Of a DNA stretch of 56,649 bases, positions 17,436 to 27,067 are shown piece after piece. Positions within the stretch are counted from its first letter, which is position 1, and each line of letters starts with the position of its first letter. Where the stretch lies: positions 1 through 56,649 of the forward strand of contig NZ_JALAHI010000013.1 in assembly GCF_022711995.1 (NCBI RefSeq), in the 5' to 3' direction. The notes below the pieces were generated by a model. The model searched no databases, was not told where the DNA came from, and saw nothing but the letters and a program-made list of their open reading frames with translations. Both the position numbers and the translations under genes were made by a program. The DNA is from Enterococcus sp. Lineage in GTDB: Bacteria; Bacillota; Bacilli; Lactobacillales; Enterococcaceae.

Positions 17436-18416
17436 ATGGCGAGCTATCATCAATTAAATCCGCTGATTCGCATCAAAGAAACAACCTTACTGCAACCGCA
17501 GGATTGGCAACAGCTGATTGCAGCGGACACGGCTCAGCAAGCCATGGCAATCTTGCAACAAACAACCTATCAACGCTATATTGGGACGGATTTTCTAGAA
17601 AATTTTGAACGTTACCTAGACCAAGAACTGCTAGTTACGATTCAAGAATTGGCAGAAAACTGTCCAGATCCGGATGTCCTTCGCTTGGCTATGTTGCCCT
17701 ATACCTTTCATAACTTGAAGGTATTGACTAAAGAAGATGTGACAGGAAGAGATTATCATCATTTATTGATCGAAGATGGCTTTCATACGATGGAGGAATT
17801 AAAGAGTGCTATCCAAACGGGAGGTTCGGAACACTTATCACCTAAAATCATCGAAACGATTCAAGCTGTAAGAGAATACTTAGAAGGTTCAGCTGTTTTG
17901 CAAGGAATTGATATTATTTACGATCGCCGCTTATTGCATGAGCAGCGACGCCTTGCCGAAAAAATCAATATTCCCCCATTGACCCAGGCGGTGATCACTG
18001 CTATCGATCTAACCAATATTACGATTGCCGCGCGTTGTTTGCTGCAAAAACGATCCCGCAACTTTATGGCGGCTGTTTTAGTCAGTGTCGGAAGCATCCC
18101 TAAAGAAGACTATCTTGCTTTTGCGGATACTTCTTTTGCGGATTTTATCGCCTTTTTAAAAGAAAGTGATTACCAAGAAGCATTATTGCCGCTTTTGCAG
18201 GAGCATACGATCGATTTTGCCGCATTGGCAGTTCTGAAAGATGACTTGTTTACCCAACAGTTCATGGGGACTGATGCATTGGGGCTCATGCCATTATTGG
18301 CTTTCTTAAATGCGAAACTATTGGAGATTCAGAATCTGCGGCTGCTTTTAGTTGGTAAACGTAGTGGGTTTACCGAAGAAGAGCTGAGAGAGAGGATGAG
18401 GGAGTATGGCAGCTAA
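17436..18416 (+). CDS. ntpC: V-type Na+-ATPase subunit NtpC (d subunit)
   Basis: Funnel-shaped soluble subunit of 326 residues that couples the central stalk to the K ring. Recognisable family stretches include LNPLIRIKETTLL at the N-terminus, LAMLPYTFHNLKVLTKE and ITAIDLTNITIAARCLLQKR in the middle, and LLALNAK-like ending LLVGKRSGFTEEELRERMRE. AAGGGAGGG precedes the start. It overlaps ntpG by 11 bp. Confidence 0.93.
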   Translation: MASYHQLNPLIRIKETTLLQPQDWQQLIAADTAQQAMAILQQTTYQRYIGTDFLENFERYLDQELLVTIQELAENCPDPDVLRLAMLPYTFHNLKVLTKEDVTGRDYHHLLIEDGFHTMEELKSAIQTGGSEHLSPKIIETIQAVREYLEGSAVLQGIDIIYDRRLLHEQRRLAEKINIPPLTQAVITAIDLTNITIAARCLLQKRSRNFMAAVLVSVGSIPKEDYLAFADTSFADFIAFLKESDYQEALLPLLQEHTIDFAALAVLKDDLFTQQFMGTDALGLMPLLAFLNAKLLEIQNLRLLLVGKRSGFTEEELRERMREYGS

Positions 18417-18717
18417 GATTGGCGTGATCGGCAGCAAAGAATCCGTGCTGCCTTTTCAACTGTTTGGTTTTTCAGTTTGTTATGCAACCACGGCAACGGA
18501 AGTGAAGCAGGCCTTTCAGCAGTTAGTGAAAGAAGAATCTGCGGTGATATACCTCACAGAAAAATGTGCGGCTTTGATTCCAGAAGAATTGACCAAATAC
18601 CAGCAGCAAATTTCACCGGCAGTCATTTTGATCCCCGATTATGATGGCTCTCAAGGATTAGGGTTGAAAATGATTCAGGAGAATGTCGAGAAAGCCGTTG
18701 GACAAAACATACTATAG
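18406..18717 (+). CDS. ntpG: V-type Na+-ATPase subunit NtpG (central stalk, F-type)
   Basis: Small central stalk protein of 103 residues with the expected alternating alpha/beta pattern: AAKIGVIGSKESVLPFQLFG at the start, AVIYLTEKCAALIPEEL in the middle and PAVILIPDYDG before a final helix. It binds NtpD to form the rotor shaft. The start lies within the end of ntpC, indicating translational coupling. The stop is 15 bp before ntpA. Confidence 0.92.
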   Translation: MAAKIGVIGSKESVLPFQLFGFSVCYATTATEVKQAFQQLVKEESAVIYLTEKCAALIPEELTKYQQQISPAVILIPDYDGSQGLGLKMIQENVEKAVGQNIL

Positions 18718-18732
18718 ATTGGAGCTGATGTT

Positions 18733-20520
18733 GTGGAAACAGGAACAATAATTAAAGTATCAGGTCCGTTAGTTTTAGCAAAAGATATGGGCCATGCAAG
18801 TTTAGAAGATATTTGTTATGTCGGTGATCTAGGTGTCGTTGGAGAAATCATCGAAATGAGAGGATCGATTGCTTCGATCCAAGTTTATGAAGAAACCTCA
18901 GGAATCGGGCCAGGAGAACCCGTTCGAACGACCGGTGAACCGCTGTCTGTTGAGTTAGCACCGGGAATTATGTCGCAAATGTTTGACGGGATTCAACGGC
19001 CATTAGAAACGTTTATGGAGCTGACTCAAAGCAATTTTTTGAAACGAGGGGTCCAGCTGCCGGCATTGGATCATGAGAAGAAATGGACCTTTGAACCGAC
19101 TATTGCGGTAGGAACCGAGGTCACTGCAGGGATGGTTATCGGGGTGGTTCAAGAGACACCATTGATCCTTCATAAAATTATGGTGCCTAATGGCATCACA
19201 GGAAGGGTCAAAGAAGTATTTACGGGGGATTTTACGATTGATGAAACCGTCTATATTCTTGAGACACCAAAAGGAGAGCAGTCCTTTTCAATGTTGCAAA
19301 AATGGCCGGTACGGCACAGTCGTCCAGTCAAACAGAAATTAAATCCCGTGGAACCTATGATCACCGGACAGCGAGTGATCGATACTTTCTTTCCAATCGC
19401 AAAAGGCGGCGCTTCTGCAGTTCCTGGTCCCTTCGGTGCGGGGAAAACAGTGGTTCAACATCAAATTGCTAAATGGGCAGATGTCGACTTAGTGGTCTAT
19501 GTAGGTTGCGGCGAACGAGGCAATGAGATGACAGATGTCATGAATGAATTTCCGGAACTGATTGATCCACGAAGTGGCGAATCCTTGATGGCTCGGACGG
19601 TTCTGATCGCAAATACATCCAATATGCCGGTAGCTGCTAGGGAAGCTTCCATCTACACAGGTATCACGATCGCTGAATATTTCCGAGATATGGGGTATTC
19701 AGTGGCGATCATGGCCGACTCCACTTCTCGTTGGGCGGAAGCGTTGCGAGAAATGTCCGGTCGTTTGGAAGAGATGCCAGGTGATGAAGGCTATCCTGCC
19801 TATTTGGGTAGTCGTTTAGCCGAGTATTACGAACGGTCAGGGAAAGTGATTTGTTTAGGTTCGGAACAAGAAGGCAGTATTACAGCCATTAGTGCAGTCT
19901 CTCCTTCTGGTGGAGATATTTCCGAACCAGTCACACAAAATACCTTGCGAGTGGTGAAAGTTTTCTGGGGGCTGGATGCTACACTGGCTCAAAAAAGGCA
20001 CTTTCCATCGATCGATTGGCTAAAAAGCTATTCCTTGTACGAGAAGGAGATGGGTGCCTATTTGGATCGGCAGTTGCAAGTGGACTGGTCGGACCATGTA
20101 ACCACGGCTATGCGGATGCTGCAAAAAGAAGCAGAACTCTCTGAAATTGTTCGTCTGGTGGGAATCGATGCCTTATCGGAAAAGGATCAACTCCTGTTAG
20201 AGATCACCAAGTCACTGCGAGAGGACTTTTTACAGCAAAATGCCTTTGATGCCGTTGATACCTTCACCTCTCGAGAAAAACAATTTGCGATGTTAGACAC
20301 TATCTTACTGTTTCATGAGGAAGGGCAAAAAGCCTTGGAATTAGGTGCCTATTTGACAGAAATTTATCAAGGAACAGAAAATCTGCGAGACAAAATCGCC
20401 CGCATGAAATATCTTCCGGAAGACGAAATAGCAGGAATCCGCAAATTAGCAAGCGAGATCAAAGAAACAATGAAAGATATCTTGCAGAAAGGAGACCGCA
20501 CAGATGATCAAAGAATATAA
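18733..20520 (+). CDS. ntpA: V-type Na+-ATPase catalytic subunit NtpA
   Basis: Catalytic A subunit of 595 residues that hydrolyses ATP. P-loop [13 protein letters not shown] near residue 235, then [32 protein letters not shown] and [20 protein letters not shown], all diagnostic of V/A-type A subunits. The bulge domain is present at about 110-200. The start is GTG 18733, placed by TTGGAGC eight bases upstream; nearby ATG 18728 is out of frame. It overlaps ntpB by 17 bp. Confidence 0.97.
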   Translation: METGTIIKVSGPLVLAKDMGHASLEDICYVGDLGVVGEIIEMRGSIASIQVYEETSGIGPGEPVRTTGEPLSVELAPGIMSQMFDGIQRPLETFMELTQSNFLKRGVQLPALDHEKKWTFEPTIAVGTEVTAGMVIGVVQETPLILHKIMVPNGITGRVKEVFTGDFTIDETVYILETPKGEQSFSMLQKWPVRHSRPVKQKLNPVEPMITGQRVIDTFFPIAKGGASAVPGPFGAGKTVVQHQIAKWADVDLVVYVGCGERGNEMTDVMNEFPELIDPRSGESLMARTVLIANTSNMPVAAREASIYTGITIAEYFRDMGYSVAIMADSTSRWAEALREMSGRLEEMPGDEGYPAYLGSRLAEYYERSGKVICLGSEQEGSITAISAVSPSGGDISEPVTQNTLRVVKVFWGLDATLAQKRHFPSIDWLKSYSLYEKEMGAYLDRQLQVDWSDHVTTAMRMLQKEAELSEIVRLVGIDALSEKDQLLLEITKSLREDFLQQNAFDAVDTFTSREKQFAMLDTILLFHEEGQKALELGAYLTEIYQGTENLRDKIARMKYLPEDEIAGIRKLASEIKETMKDILQKGDRTDDQRI

Positions 20521-21901
20521 AACAATTGGCGAAGTTGTCGGCCCCTTAATGGCGGTTGATCGCGTCGCAGGAGTGAAATATGAAGAGCTGATCGAAGTTC
20601 GGCTGCAAAACGGTGAGATTCGTCAAGGACAAGTCTTGGAAATTCAAGAAGACAAAGCACTGGTGCAGATTTTTGAAGGAACAGGCGGCATCAATTTACG
20701 GGAATCCAGTGTCCGTTTTCTCGGCCATCCATTAGAACTAGGTGTTTCTGAAGGCATGATTGGCCGGGTTTTTGATGGCTTAGGCCGGGTCAAAGATGGC
20801 GGTTCAGAAATCATTGCTGAGAAACGCATGGATATCAACGGGGAAGTAATCAACCCGATGGCTCGCGATTACCCGGATGAATTTATTCAAACCGGTATCT
20901 CTTCCATCGATCACTTAAATACGCTGGTTCGGGGCCAAAAATTACCGATTTTTTCTGGTTCTGGTCTGCCACATAAAGAGTTAGCTTCTCAAATTGCTCG
21001 CCAAGCGCAAGTGCTCAATACAGAAGACGACTTTGCAGTGGTTTTTGCCGGCATTGGGATCACGTTTGAAGAAGCGGAATATTTCATGGAAGACTTTCGC
21101 CAAACCGGAGCGATCGACCGATCGGTTGTTTTTATGAATCTAGCAAACGATCCGGCCATCGAACGAATCGCTACCCCGCGGATGGCTTTAACAGCTGCCG
21201 AATATTTAGCCTATGAAAAAGGTATGCATGTCTTAGTCATCATGACGGATATGACCAACTATTGTGAAGCTTTGCGGGAAATATCCGCAGCTCGTCGAGA
21301 GGTACCCGGTCGCCGAGGCTACCCTGGTTATCTCTATACAAATCTTTCAACCTTATATGAACGCGCAGGTCGTTTACGGGGAGTGAAAGGGTCGGTGACG
21401 CAAATCCCAATATTGACGATGCCAGAAGATGACAAAACCCATCCTATCCCTGACTTGACTGGGTATATCACAGAAGGGCAAATCATTCTTTCAAGAGAGC
21501 TATATAAAAACGGCATCCAGCCACCGATCGATGTCTTGCCTTCACTTTCCCGGCTGAAAGACAAGGGAACCGGGGAAGGGAAAACCCGTAAAGACCATGC
21601 GGCAACCATGAATCAGCTGTTTTCTGCTTATGCGCAAGGGAAGCAAGCCAAAGAACTCGCCGTCGTTTTAGGGGAGTCAGCACTATCTGATGTCGATAAA
21701 ATCTATGCCAAATTTGCGGAACGTTTTGAAAATGAATACTTGGATCAAGGCTATCAAACCAATCGTTCCATCCAAGAAACGTTGGCCCTCGGTTGGGATT
21801 TGTTAGCGATGCTGCCAAAGGTCGAGTTGAAACGAATCAGTGATGGATTGTTGGAGGAATTTTTACCACAAGGAGCGACCAATGAGCAAACAACCCGTTA
21901 A
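20504..21901 (+). CDS. ntpB: V-type Na+-ATPase regulatory subunit NtpB
   Basis: B subunit of 465 residues. It has the A-subunit fold but lacks a P-loop: the equivalent place reads [19 protein letters not shown]. Other family stretches are [20 protein letters not shown] and [20 protein letters not shown]. NtpB alternates with NtpA in the hexameric head and contributes an arginine to the catalytic site. AGAAAGGAG in the end of ntpA supplies the ribosome binding site. The stop overlaps ntpD by 20 bp. Confidence 0.97.
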   Translation: MIKEYKTIGEVVGPLMAVDRVAGVKYEELIEVRLQNGEIRQGQVLEIQEDKALVQIFEGTGGINLRESSVRFLGHPLELGVSEGMIGRVFDGLGRVKDGGSEIIAEKRMDINGEVINPMARDYPDEFIQTGISSIDHLNTLVRGQKLPIFSGSGLPHKELASQIARQAQVLNTEDDFAVVFAGIGITFEEAEYFMEDFRQTGAIDRSVVFMNLANDPAIERIATPRMALTAAEYLAYEKGMHVLVIMTDMTNYCEALREISAARREVPGRRGYPGYLYTNLSTLYERAGRLRGVKGSVTQIPILTMPEDDKTHPIPDLTGYITEGQIILSRELYKNGIQPPIDVLPSLSRLKDKGTGEGKTRKDHAATMNQLFSAYAQGKQAKELAVVLGESALSDVDKIYAKFAERFENEYLDQGYQTNRSIQETLALGWDLLAMLPKVELKRISDGLLEEFLPQGATNEQTTR

Positions 21902-22511
21902 TCCGACCCGTATGGAATTAAGTCGCCTTAGTAAACAGTTGACGACAGCTAGAAGAGGCCATAAACTATTAAAAGACAAGCAAGATGAGTTGATGCGTCA
22001 GTTCATTGAACTGATCAAACAGAACAACCTATTGCGTAAAGAAGTAGAGGCCCAATTGTACAAGGCCATGAAGGCATTTCGCTTAGCCAATGCGACGATT
22101 AATGAAAAGTACATTGAAGAAATGTTCATTTTGCCAGCAACAGAAGTTTCTCTTGATGTCTCCACCAAAAATATCATGAGTGTCGAAGTGCCGGTGATGC
22201 AGTTTGACTACGACGATGTGACCATGCAGGCACCAATCGAGTATGGGTTTGTAAATTCGAATGTTCCTTTAGATCTGGCAATTGGTCGTTTCACCGATGT
22301 CTTGCCGAAATTATTGTCGCTAACTGAAATCGAAAAAACTTGTCAATTACTGGCAGGGGAGATTGAACAAACCCGACGTCGGGTCAATGCACTGGAATAC
22401 TTGACCATCCCTGAGCTGGAAGAGACGATTTATGGCATCAAAATGCGGCTTGAGGAAAATGAACGCGCCAATGTTACTCGGATGATCAAAGTAAAAAATA
22501 AAACCCAGTGA
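21882..22511 (+). CDS. ntpD: V-type Na+-ATPase subunit NtpD (central rotor shaft)
   Basis: D subunit of 209 residues: two long helices (about 10-75 and 150-205) that form the coiled-coil rotor axle, with a short beta part between. Family stretches are [20 protein letters not shown] and the C-terminal [19 protein letters not shown]. The start at 21882 follows AAGGAG by 6 bp; the frame upstream within ntpB is not used. In E. hirae the small ntpH gene follows ntpD; here only 48 bp separate ntpD from ntpJ and there is no room for it. Confidence 0.95.
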   Translation: MSKQPVNPTRMELSRLSKQLTTARRGHKLLKDKQDELMRQFIELIKQNNLLRKEVEAQLYKAMKAFRLANATINEKYIEEMFILPATEVSLDVSTKNIMSVEVPVMQFDYDDVTMQAPIEYGFVNSNVPLDLAIGRFTDVLPKLLSLTEIEKTCQLLAGEIEQTRRRVNALEYLTIPELEETIYGIKMRLEENERANVTRMIKVKNKTQ

Positions 22512-22559
22512 AGAATGGATCTGTCGACAACCGGCACGCCATGAAGGAAGGATAATGAG

Positions 22560-23906
22560 ATGAAAAAAAGAATGCCAAAAAAAATCAGCGCCCCCCAGCT
22601 GGTCACGCTGGTCTTTTTGCTATTGATCTTGATCGGCACCAGCCTACTCATGCTGCCAGTGGTAACCAATGATGGGCAAGGAGTGCCTTTCTTAGATGCA
22701 TTGTTCACCGCGACTTCCGCGATATGTGTGACAGGACTCTCTACATTCTCCATTTCGGAACAATACAATATCGGCGGACAAGCGATTCTTTTGATTTTGA
22801 TCGAAATTGGTGGGATCGGCTTTATGTCGATTCCAGTCTTCTTTTATCGGATCGCAAAGAAACGGGTCAATTTAAGCACTCGAATGATTCTTAGAGAATC
22901 GCTCAATCTTGATCGGATGTCTGGGGAGCTTCACTTAGCTTGGTACATTATCCGGATCGCTGTTTTGATTCAATTTTTGGGCATCTGTTTATTGGCTCTA
23001 TCCTTTGTTCCGCGTTTTGGTTGGCAAAAAGGCTTGTGGTTTAGCATTTTTCACGGAATTTCTGCCTTTTGTAATGCCGGTTTTGATCTTTTCGGCGATA
23101 GTTTGGTTTCTTTTCAAGCGGATCCGTTTGTATTAGCTGTCATCAGTCTGTTGATCATTGCCGGCGGCTTAGGTTTTTTAGTCTGGTCTGATTTGTTGGC
23201 CCCTAAAAAAAGGCACTCCTTACATAGCCGTATCGCTTTAACGGCTACGATCACTTTGCTGATTTTGGGAACGATTGGGTTCTATGTGACTGAATACAGT
23301 TCAGGAACCGTTGCAGGGGATTCACTAATCGGCCGCTTTTTCCAACTATTCTTTCTTGCTGTGACTCCTCGGACAGCTGGCTTTTACAGCATCGATTATG
23401 GCCAGATGAGTCAAGCAGGGCTGATGTTGACGATGATTCTTATGTATATCGGCGGCACCTCTGGATCGACGGCCGGAGGACTAAAAACCACAACGGTTTC
23501 GGTATTGATCATTAAGATTCGCAGTCTGTTAAAAGGGCGCAAACGAGCAGAAGTGTTTGGCAGGACCATTAAAGAAACGGCTGTTTCCCGAGCGTTTACC
23601 CTTTTTTTCCTAACGTTGAGTCTCTGTTTCATGGCCATTTTTTTGCTGTCCATCACTGAAACAATACCGGGAAACCCACGATTTGGCTTGGAATACATTG
23701 CCTTTGAAGTTTTTTCAGCCTTTGGCACAGTCGGTTTAACGATGGGATTGACCCCATATCTTTCTGTCTTCGGCAAATTATTGATTATCCTATTGATGTT
23801 TATTGGCCGAGTGGGCATCATGACAGTGGCTTTTTCATTGATGACAAAAGCCAGTCGGCGAGAAGCTGGGTACAAGTATCCGGATGAAACGGTCATGATC
23901 GGTTAG
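22560..23906 (+). CDS. ntpJ: Ktr/Trk-type K+ transporter NtpJ
   Basis: Membrane K+ transporter of 448 residues in the KtrB/TrkH family. Pore-region glycine motifs are visible in each repeat: TATSAICVTGLST, HGISAFCNAGFDLFG, TPRTAGFYSIDYG and FEVFSAFGTVGLTMGLTP. In E. hirae NtpJ is the KtrII K+ uptake protein and is cotranscribed with the Na+-ATPase, coupling Na+ expulsion to K+ uptake at high Na+ or pH. GAAGGAAGGATAATG precedes the start. A soluble KtrA-type partner is not encoded here. Only a weak hairpin follows, so read-through into the next gene is likely. Confidence 0.95.
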   Translation: MKKRMPKKISAPQLVTLVFLLLILIGTSLLMLPVVTNDGQGVPFLDALFTATSAICVTGLSTFSISEQYNIGGQAILLILIEIGGIGFMSIPVFFYRIAKKRVNLSTRMILRESLNLDRMSGELHLAWYIIRIAVLIQFLGICLLALSFVPRFGWQKGLWFSIFHGISAFCNAGFDLFGDSLVSFQADPFVLAVISLLIIAGGLGFLVWSDLLAPKKRHSLHSRIALTATITLLILGTIGFYVTEYSSGTVAGDSLIGRFFQLFFLAVTPRTAGFYSIDYGQMSQAGLMLTMILMYIGGTSGSTAGGLKTTTVSVLIIKIRSLLKGRKRAEVFGRTIKETAVSRAFTLFFLTLSLCFMAIFLLSITETIPGNPRFGLEYIAFEVFSAFGTVGLTMGLTPYLSVFGKLLIILLMFIGRVGIMTVAFSLMTKASRREAGYKYPDETVMIG

Positions 23907-24079
23907 ATTCTATTAGCAACAACTCCAACTAATGAGTGAGAAGCTGGCAGCTTTTAGTTTGCTTTAAGGTTGACCAACTATGATTAACCATAAGAAATGG
24001 GTCGGACAGCTGAATCGCGAGTATCGGATTGCGATCAAAGGCGATAGAGCTGCTAAGAGTACCCAAAGGTGGGATGATC

Positions 24080-24370
24080 ATGGATCTGTGGTTGCTAGGA
24101 AAAATTTTCGTTACGATGCTGTTGGCAGGATTGTTATTGGAATGGCTGTATCTGTTGCGGAAATTCTCACGACAAACACAACGAGTGCTTTTTTTGCTGC
24201 TGATACTTATGGAATGGCTCAGTAACGGTTGGATCGGACTTTTGACAAGCTTACTTTGTGGTTTAGTATTCATCAAGATCAGCGATCAAGAGCGGCCTAA
24301 AATGCCAATTCAATCACCGGATTATGGCGATGGACAAGAAAGCACTGAAAACGTGATACAAAAACAGTGA
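24080..24370 (+). CDS. Small membrane protein downstream of ntpJ (hypothetical)
   Basis: A 96-residue protein with about three hydrophobic helices: WLLGKIFVTMLLAGLLLEWL, RVLFLLLILMEWLSNGWIG and LLTSLLCGLVFI, then a polar, acidic tail of about 30 residues. I place the start at ATG 24080, with AGGTGG 7 bp upstream; ATG 24074 is possible. No family was recognised. It is 170 bp after ntpJ with no strong terminator in between, so it may belong to the ntp transcript. An overlapping frame from 23980 encodes a less protein-like sequence and is rejected. Confidence 0.5.
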   Translation: MDLWLLGKIFVTMLLAGLLLEWLYLLRKFSRQTQRVLFLLLILMEWLSNGWIGLLTSLLCGLVFIKISDQERPKMPIQSPDYGDGQESTENVIQKQ

Positions 24371-24463
24371 CCGAGTAAAAAGCACGATTGAAAGGAAAGG
24401 TTGAAAGGGCAGCGTTTCATGGACAGAAGATAGACGATCAAAAAAAGAACCTGCAGCGCAAGA

Positions 24464-24620
24464 GGCTATGCCATAAGTCTCCGACAAGTAACACTATCCG
24501 AACCATATATAGTATTGCTCCTGCGGTGCAGTGGCTCCTCGTCGCAAAAGTTCGAGGAATCTATCGCAATAGCATATGATTCGGATTAACTTGTTGGATG
24601 ACGACTTATGGCACAGTCCC
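24464..24620. repeat. ~155-bp imperfect palindrome, copy A
   Basis: Begins GGCTATGCCATAAGTC and ends GACTTATGGCACAGTCCC, which are near-perfect inverted repeats. Further inward ATCCGAA/TTCGGAT and CAAGT/ACTTG pair, and the centre holds CTGC-GGT-GCAG and TCCTCG-N11-CGAGGA hairpins. Shares the core GCTCCTGCGGTGCAGTGG with copies at 26912 and 30597. Lies between convergent genes (stops at 24370 and 24646), where it probably terminates both. The rest of the 275-bp gap shows nothing else. Confidence 0.85.
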
Positions 24621-24645
24621 AGCGCTGCAGATTTTTTGGAATAGG

Positions 24646-24780
24646 CTATGCTGTTTTGCTTACTACGTGGAAGTAACCCTCTTTGTCTTGGATGATCCAG
24701 ACATTTTGGGAATCTTTCTTTGCGATGACGATTCCTTGTACGACCTCATTGGTGACTGTGCGAAATTCTTCTGTATTCAT
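24646..24780 (-). CDS. 44-residue hypothetical protein
   Basis: A small frame starting MNTEEFRTVTNEVVQGIVIA and ending KEGYFHVVSKTA. A strong ribosome binding site, TTGGAGGGATCGAA, sits at the right distance before the ATG, so I trim the longer open frame (to 24858) to this start. The alternating pattern GIVIAKKDSQNVWIIQDKEG suggests a small beta-rich protein. No family recognised. Copy A of the palindromic repeat is just beyond the stop, and a hairpin lies in the 5' untranslated region at 24825-24857. Confidence 0.55.
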   Translation of the reverse strand: MNTEEFRTVTNEVVQGIVIAKKDSQNVWIIQDKEGYFHVVSKTA

Positions 24781-24824
24781 TTCGATCCCTCCAAGGTTTA
24801 GCTGCCAATTATTTTCCAAAGGGG

Positions 24825-24857
24825 GCAGCACGAGCTTAGGAATGAGGTCGTGCTGCA
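24825..24857 (-). promoter_or_regulatory. Hairpin in the 5' region of the 44-residue gene
   Basis: GCAGCACGA and TCGTGCTGC form a perfect 9-bp stem with a 14-nt loop, 45 bp upstream of the small minus-strand gene. There is no T-run on the coding-strand side, so it is more likely a stabilising or regulatory stem than a terminator. Confidence 0.45.
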
Positions 24858-25047
24858 AAGTAAAAAAGAAAATAATTTGGTATCTATAGTATAGGCGCAG
24901 GATATTGAGTTGTCGTCAATTTCTTGTAAATAATCGGTTAACAACGAAATAATCGAGTAAAACCGTCTTATTTTAGATTGTTTCATTTTGTTTTTTTTAA
25001 TTAGACTGTTTCGTTCCACTAACTTCCCCAGTAGGTTAGCGAAATTG

Positions 25048-25209
25048 GCTGGTCATTCAAAAAGCGGAGGCAGTTTTTCAATATGCTTTTTTCCAGTTAC
25101 CTGCGCCTATTTTCGGTTATTTCAGCAATTTGTCCAACAGCGGTTTTGTTCGTCAGGGAAAATTGACCAAAAAATGGCGGAATTACCAGCTGCTTGGCTG
25201 GCGTTTTTT
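25048..25209 (+). promoter_or_regulatory. Candidate attenuator before the DUF4430 lipoprotein
   Basis: CCAGC (25186-25190) and GCTGG (25197-25201), then CG and six Ts, make a compact terminator 50 bp before the lipoprotein start. GCTGGT at 25048-25053 could pair with ACCAGC (25185-25190) and block it. No known riboswitch core was recognised in the 130 nt between; in particular no B12-box-like segment was seen. The remainder of the 480-bp gap (24781-25260) is AT-rich without genes. Confidence 0.35.
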
Positions 25210-25260
25210 GTTCTCATTCGCTTAAACTTTTAGTAAAATAGGACAGAAGGAGTGGATAAT

Positions 25261-25683
25261 GTGAAAATCAAACAAATCGTTAAGTTAAGTATTTTGGGGC
25301 TCATTGGGATCGGATTAAGCGGCTGTTCTGATGCAGCTTCAAAGACCACTGCTGACACTAGCAGTGAAGCAGCTGTCAGCTCGAATGTTAGCCAACAAAA
25401 AGCTGAAATTTCATTTGTCAACAAGACCGACGCAACGCCCAGTGAATTGCCGGCTAAAAGTGTGACTTTTGAAGAGGGTGCCTCTTTGATGGATGTGATG
25501 AAAGAAAACTTTGACTTGAAAGAAGACAATGGCATGATCACGAGCATTGAGGGACTGGCTCAAGACGAAGCTGCTGGCTATTATTGGACGTATACGATCA
25601 ATGATCAAATGATCAACACAGGGGCAAAGGATACTGTCCTTAAAGAAAACGACAAGGTCGTTTTTACTTATGAAAAATTCTAA
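25261..25683 (+). CDS. DUF4430-domain lipoprotein
   Basis: Lipoprotein of 140 residues: signal peptide with lipobox LSGC (Cys22), a Ser/Thr/Ala-rich linker (about 24-50), then a DUF4430 domain (about 53-140) with the telltale GASLMDVMKENF, GYYWTYTIND and NDKVVFTYEKF. DUF4430 resembles the C-terminal beta domain of intrinsic factor/transcobalamin. Together with the ECF S-component that overlaps its stop by 14 bp, it is likely an extracellular ligand-capture protein for a vitamin or cofactor. Start is GTG 25261, set by GAAGGAG eight bases upstream. Confidence 0.85.
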   Translation: MKIKQIVKLSILGLIGIGLSGCSDAASKTTADTSSEAAVSSNVSQQKAEISFVNKTDATPSELPAKSVTFEEGASLMDVMKENFDLKEDNGMITSIEGLAQDEAAGYYWTYTINDQMINTGAKDTVLKENDKVVFTYEKF

Positions 25684-26236
25684 GTCTACTAAAGCTGCTT
25701 TCTCTGTTCAAGAGATTGCTTATCTTGCCTTGATGGTAGCCGCTTCTGTAGTGGGTCGAACATTGTTTCAACCGTTGCCGAATGTACAACCGATGACGGA
25801 TATTTTCTTGTTGGTGACTTTTTATTTAGGCAGTGCCAGAGGATTGATCGTCGCCCTGTTATCCCTTTTAATCACCAATTTCTATATGGGAATGGGAATC
25901 TGGACGATTGCTCAAGGGATAAGTTATGCGGTGGTGATTCTCTTAATGAGCGGATTGCGGCATATTCCGATGGTGAAACGGTCCATGATCCTCCAAGTGA
26001 GTTTCAGTGTTTTAGCTGGCTTTATATACGGATTTATCGTTTCTTTGGTCAGTGTGTATTTGCTAGGGATGCCCAGCTTTTGGGGATATTATATACAGGG
26101 AATAAGTTTTGATGCCCTTCACGGGGTTGGCAACGGCCTCTTTTATGGCTTGCTGGCACCACTATTTCTGCGCCTTTTTCACCGTTACTATCCATCAACA
26201 GCAACAGATGAGAAAAAGCGGAAATTTGGCAACTGA
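25670..26236 (+). CDS. ECF transporter S component
   Basis: Membrane protein of 188 residues with five to six helices and the ECF S-component look: QEIAYLALMVAASVVGRTLF at the start, FYLGSARGLIVALLSLLITN, and YIQGISFDALHGVGNGLFYG near the end. S components bind a vitamin or metal and dock on a shared EcfAA'T module encoded elsewhere. The overlap with a DUF4430 lipoprotein suggests a corrinoid-type or related substrate, but that is inference. It has no good ribosome binding site of its own, which fits coupling to the lipoprotein gene. Confidence 0.85.
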   Translation: MKNSKSTKAAFSVQEIAYLALMVAASVVGRTLFQPLPNVQPMTDIFLLVTFYLGSARGLIVALLSLLITNFYMGMGIWTIAQGISYAVVILLMSGLRHIPMVKRSMILQVSFSVLAGFIYGFIVSLVSVYLLGMPSFWGYYIQGISFDALHGVGNGLFYGLLAPLFLRLFHRYYPSTATDEKKRKFGN

Positions 26237-26255
26237 TCCGATTAGACGAATAGTA

Positions 26256-26300
26256 AAAGAGCGTGGGACAAAAGGAAAAACCACTTTTGTTCCACGCTTT
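26256..26300. terminator. Terminator hairpin after the ECF gene
   Basis: AAAGAGCGTGGGACAAAAG pairs with CTTTTGTTCCACGCTTT across a 9-nt loop. The near-symmetrical A and T flanks suit termination in both directions. The remaining ~235 bp to 26535 contain no recognisable gene. Confidence 0.7.
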
Positions 26301-26535
26301 AAACACGTATAGCAGGCGAGTAGCAACTCCTTCGGGAAATAAATCGAGACCCCCAAAAATTTGAAAAGTAACTTCTGTGTATTCTGCTTAATTCTCGGAG
26401 CTACATATTCCAGCCGCTTTTTTCTGCGATTGTCGCCGGTGAGACAGTGCTTGTGGATGCTGCTACAAGCAAAATGGTGTTTTTCTTCCCGGAATTCAGT
26501 TATTCTTACCATATACTGGAAAGGAGGCGGTTTCA

Positions 26536-26895
26536 ATGAAATGGATCGTGAAAAAAGAAGATCTAGAAACGTATCGGATGAGATTCAATGGGAAACTGGC
26601 TGGCTATGCTGAAGAAGCAAAAGTAATGGCAATTCCATTGCCTAAATACTATATTGTCATCGTTGATGAGGAAAAAATCAGTTTGATTCAATTGGATTTG
26701 AACTTTGAACAAAAAGCCATGGAAACGGTCTTGATCCATGAAATCACCACGTTGAAAATCACAGGAGTCATGAATAAGAAAGTCTTGATTCGGACACCGT
26801 CGAAAACGATCAAGGTTTTGATCAAACCAATGGCCATCGGAATCACAGAGGAACAGCAACAATTGATCGATACTTTTACTCGCATGGCAAGCTGA
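26536..26895 (+). CDS. Hypothetical 119-residue protein, PH-like fold suspected
   Basis: Soluble protein of 119 residues without signal or membrane segments. Strand-rich middle (KYYIVIVDEEKISLIQLDL, LIHEITTLKITGVMNKKVLI) and a final helix (ITEEQQQLIDTFTRMA) recall bacterial PH-like domains, but I do not recognise a family. The ribosome binding site is AAAGGAGGCGG. It stands alone, with palindrome copy B starting 16 bp after its stop. Confidence 0.65.
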   Translation: MKWIVKKEDLETYRMRFNGKLAGYAEEAKVMAIPLPKYYIVIVDEEKISLIQLDLNFEQKAMETVLIHEITTLKITGVMNKKVLIRTPSKTIKVLIKPMAIGITEEQQQLIDTFTRMAS

Positions 26896-26911
26896 TCACT
26901 ATATAACTAAA

Positions 26912-27067
26912 GGGCCTGTGCCATAAGTCTCCGACAAGTGACACTATCCGAACATTAACTAGTGCTCCTGCGGTGCAGTGGCTCCTCGTCGCAAAAGTCA
27001 GAGGAATCTATAGCAATAGAATATGATTCGGTTTCACTTGTTGGATGATGACTTAAGTCACAGTCCC
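26912..27067. repeat. ~155-bp imperfect palindrome, copy B
   Basis: Begins GGGCCTGTGCCATAAGTC and ends ACTTAAGTCACAGTCCC, with the same core GCTCCTGCGGTGCAGTGG as copies A and C. It lies between the convergent 119-residue gene and the minus-strand 90-residue gene and is followed directly by a partial copy. Confidence 0.85.

Noticed and set aside
23980-24225. 81-codon frame overlapping the small membrane gene after ntpJ
   Set aside because: Low-quality protein-like sequence in an alternative frame; the three-helix frame has better ribosome site and composition.
24988-25233. 81-codon frame before the lipoprotein
   Set aside because: No ribosome site, composition like translated non-coding DNA, and it runs over the terminator hairpin.
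25234-25239. TAAAAT as -10 box of the lipoprotein gene
   Set aside because: Transcription would then begin at the ribosome site itself, and the -35 spacing is poor.
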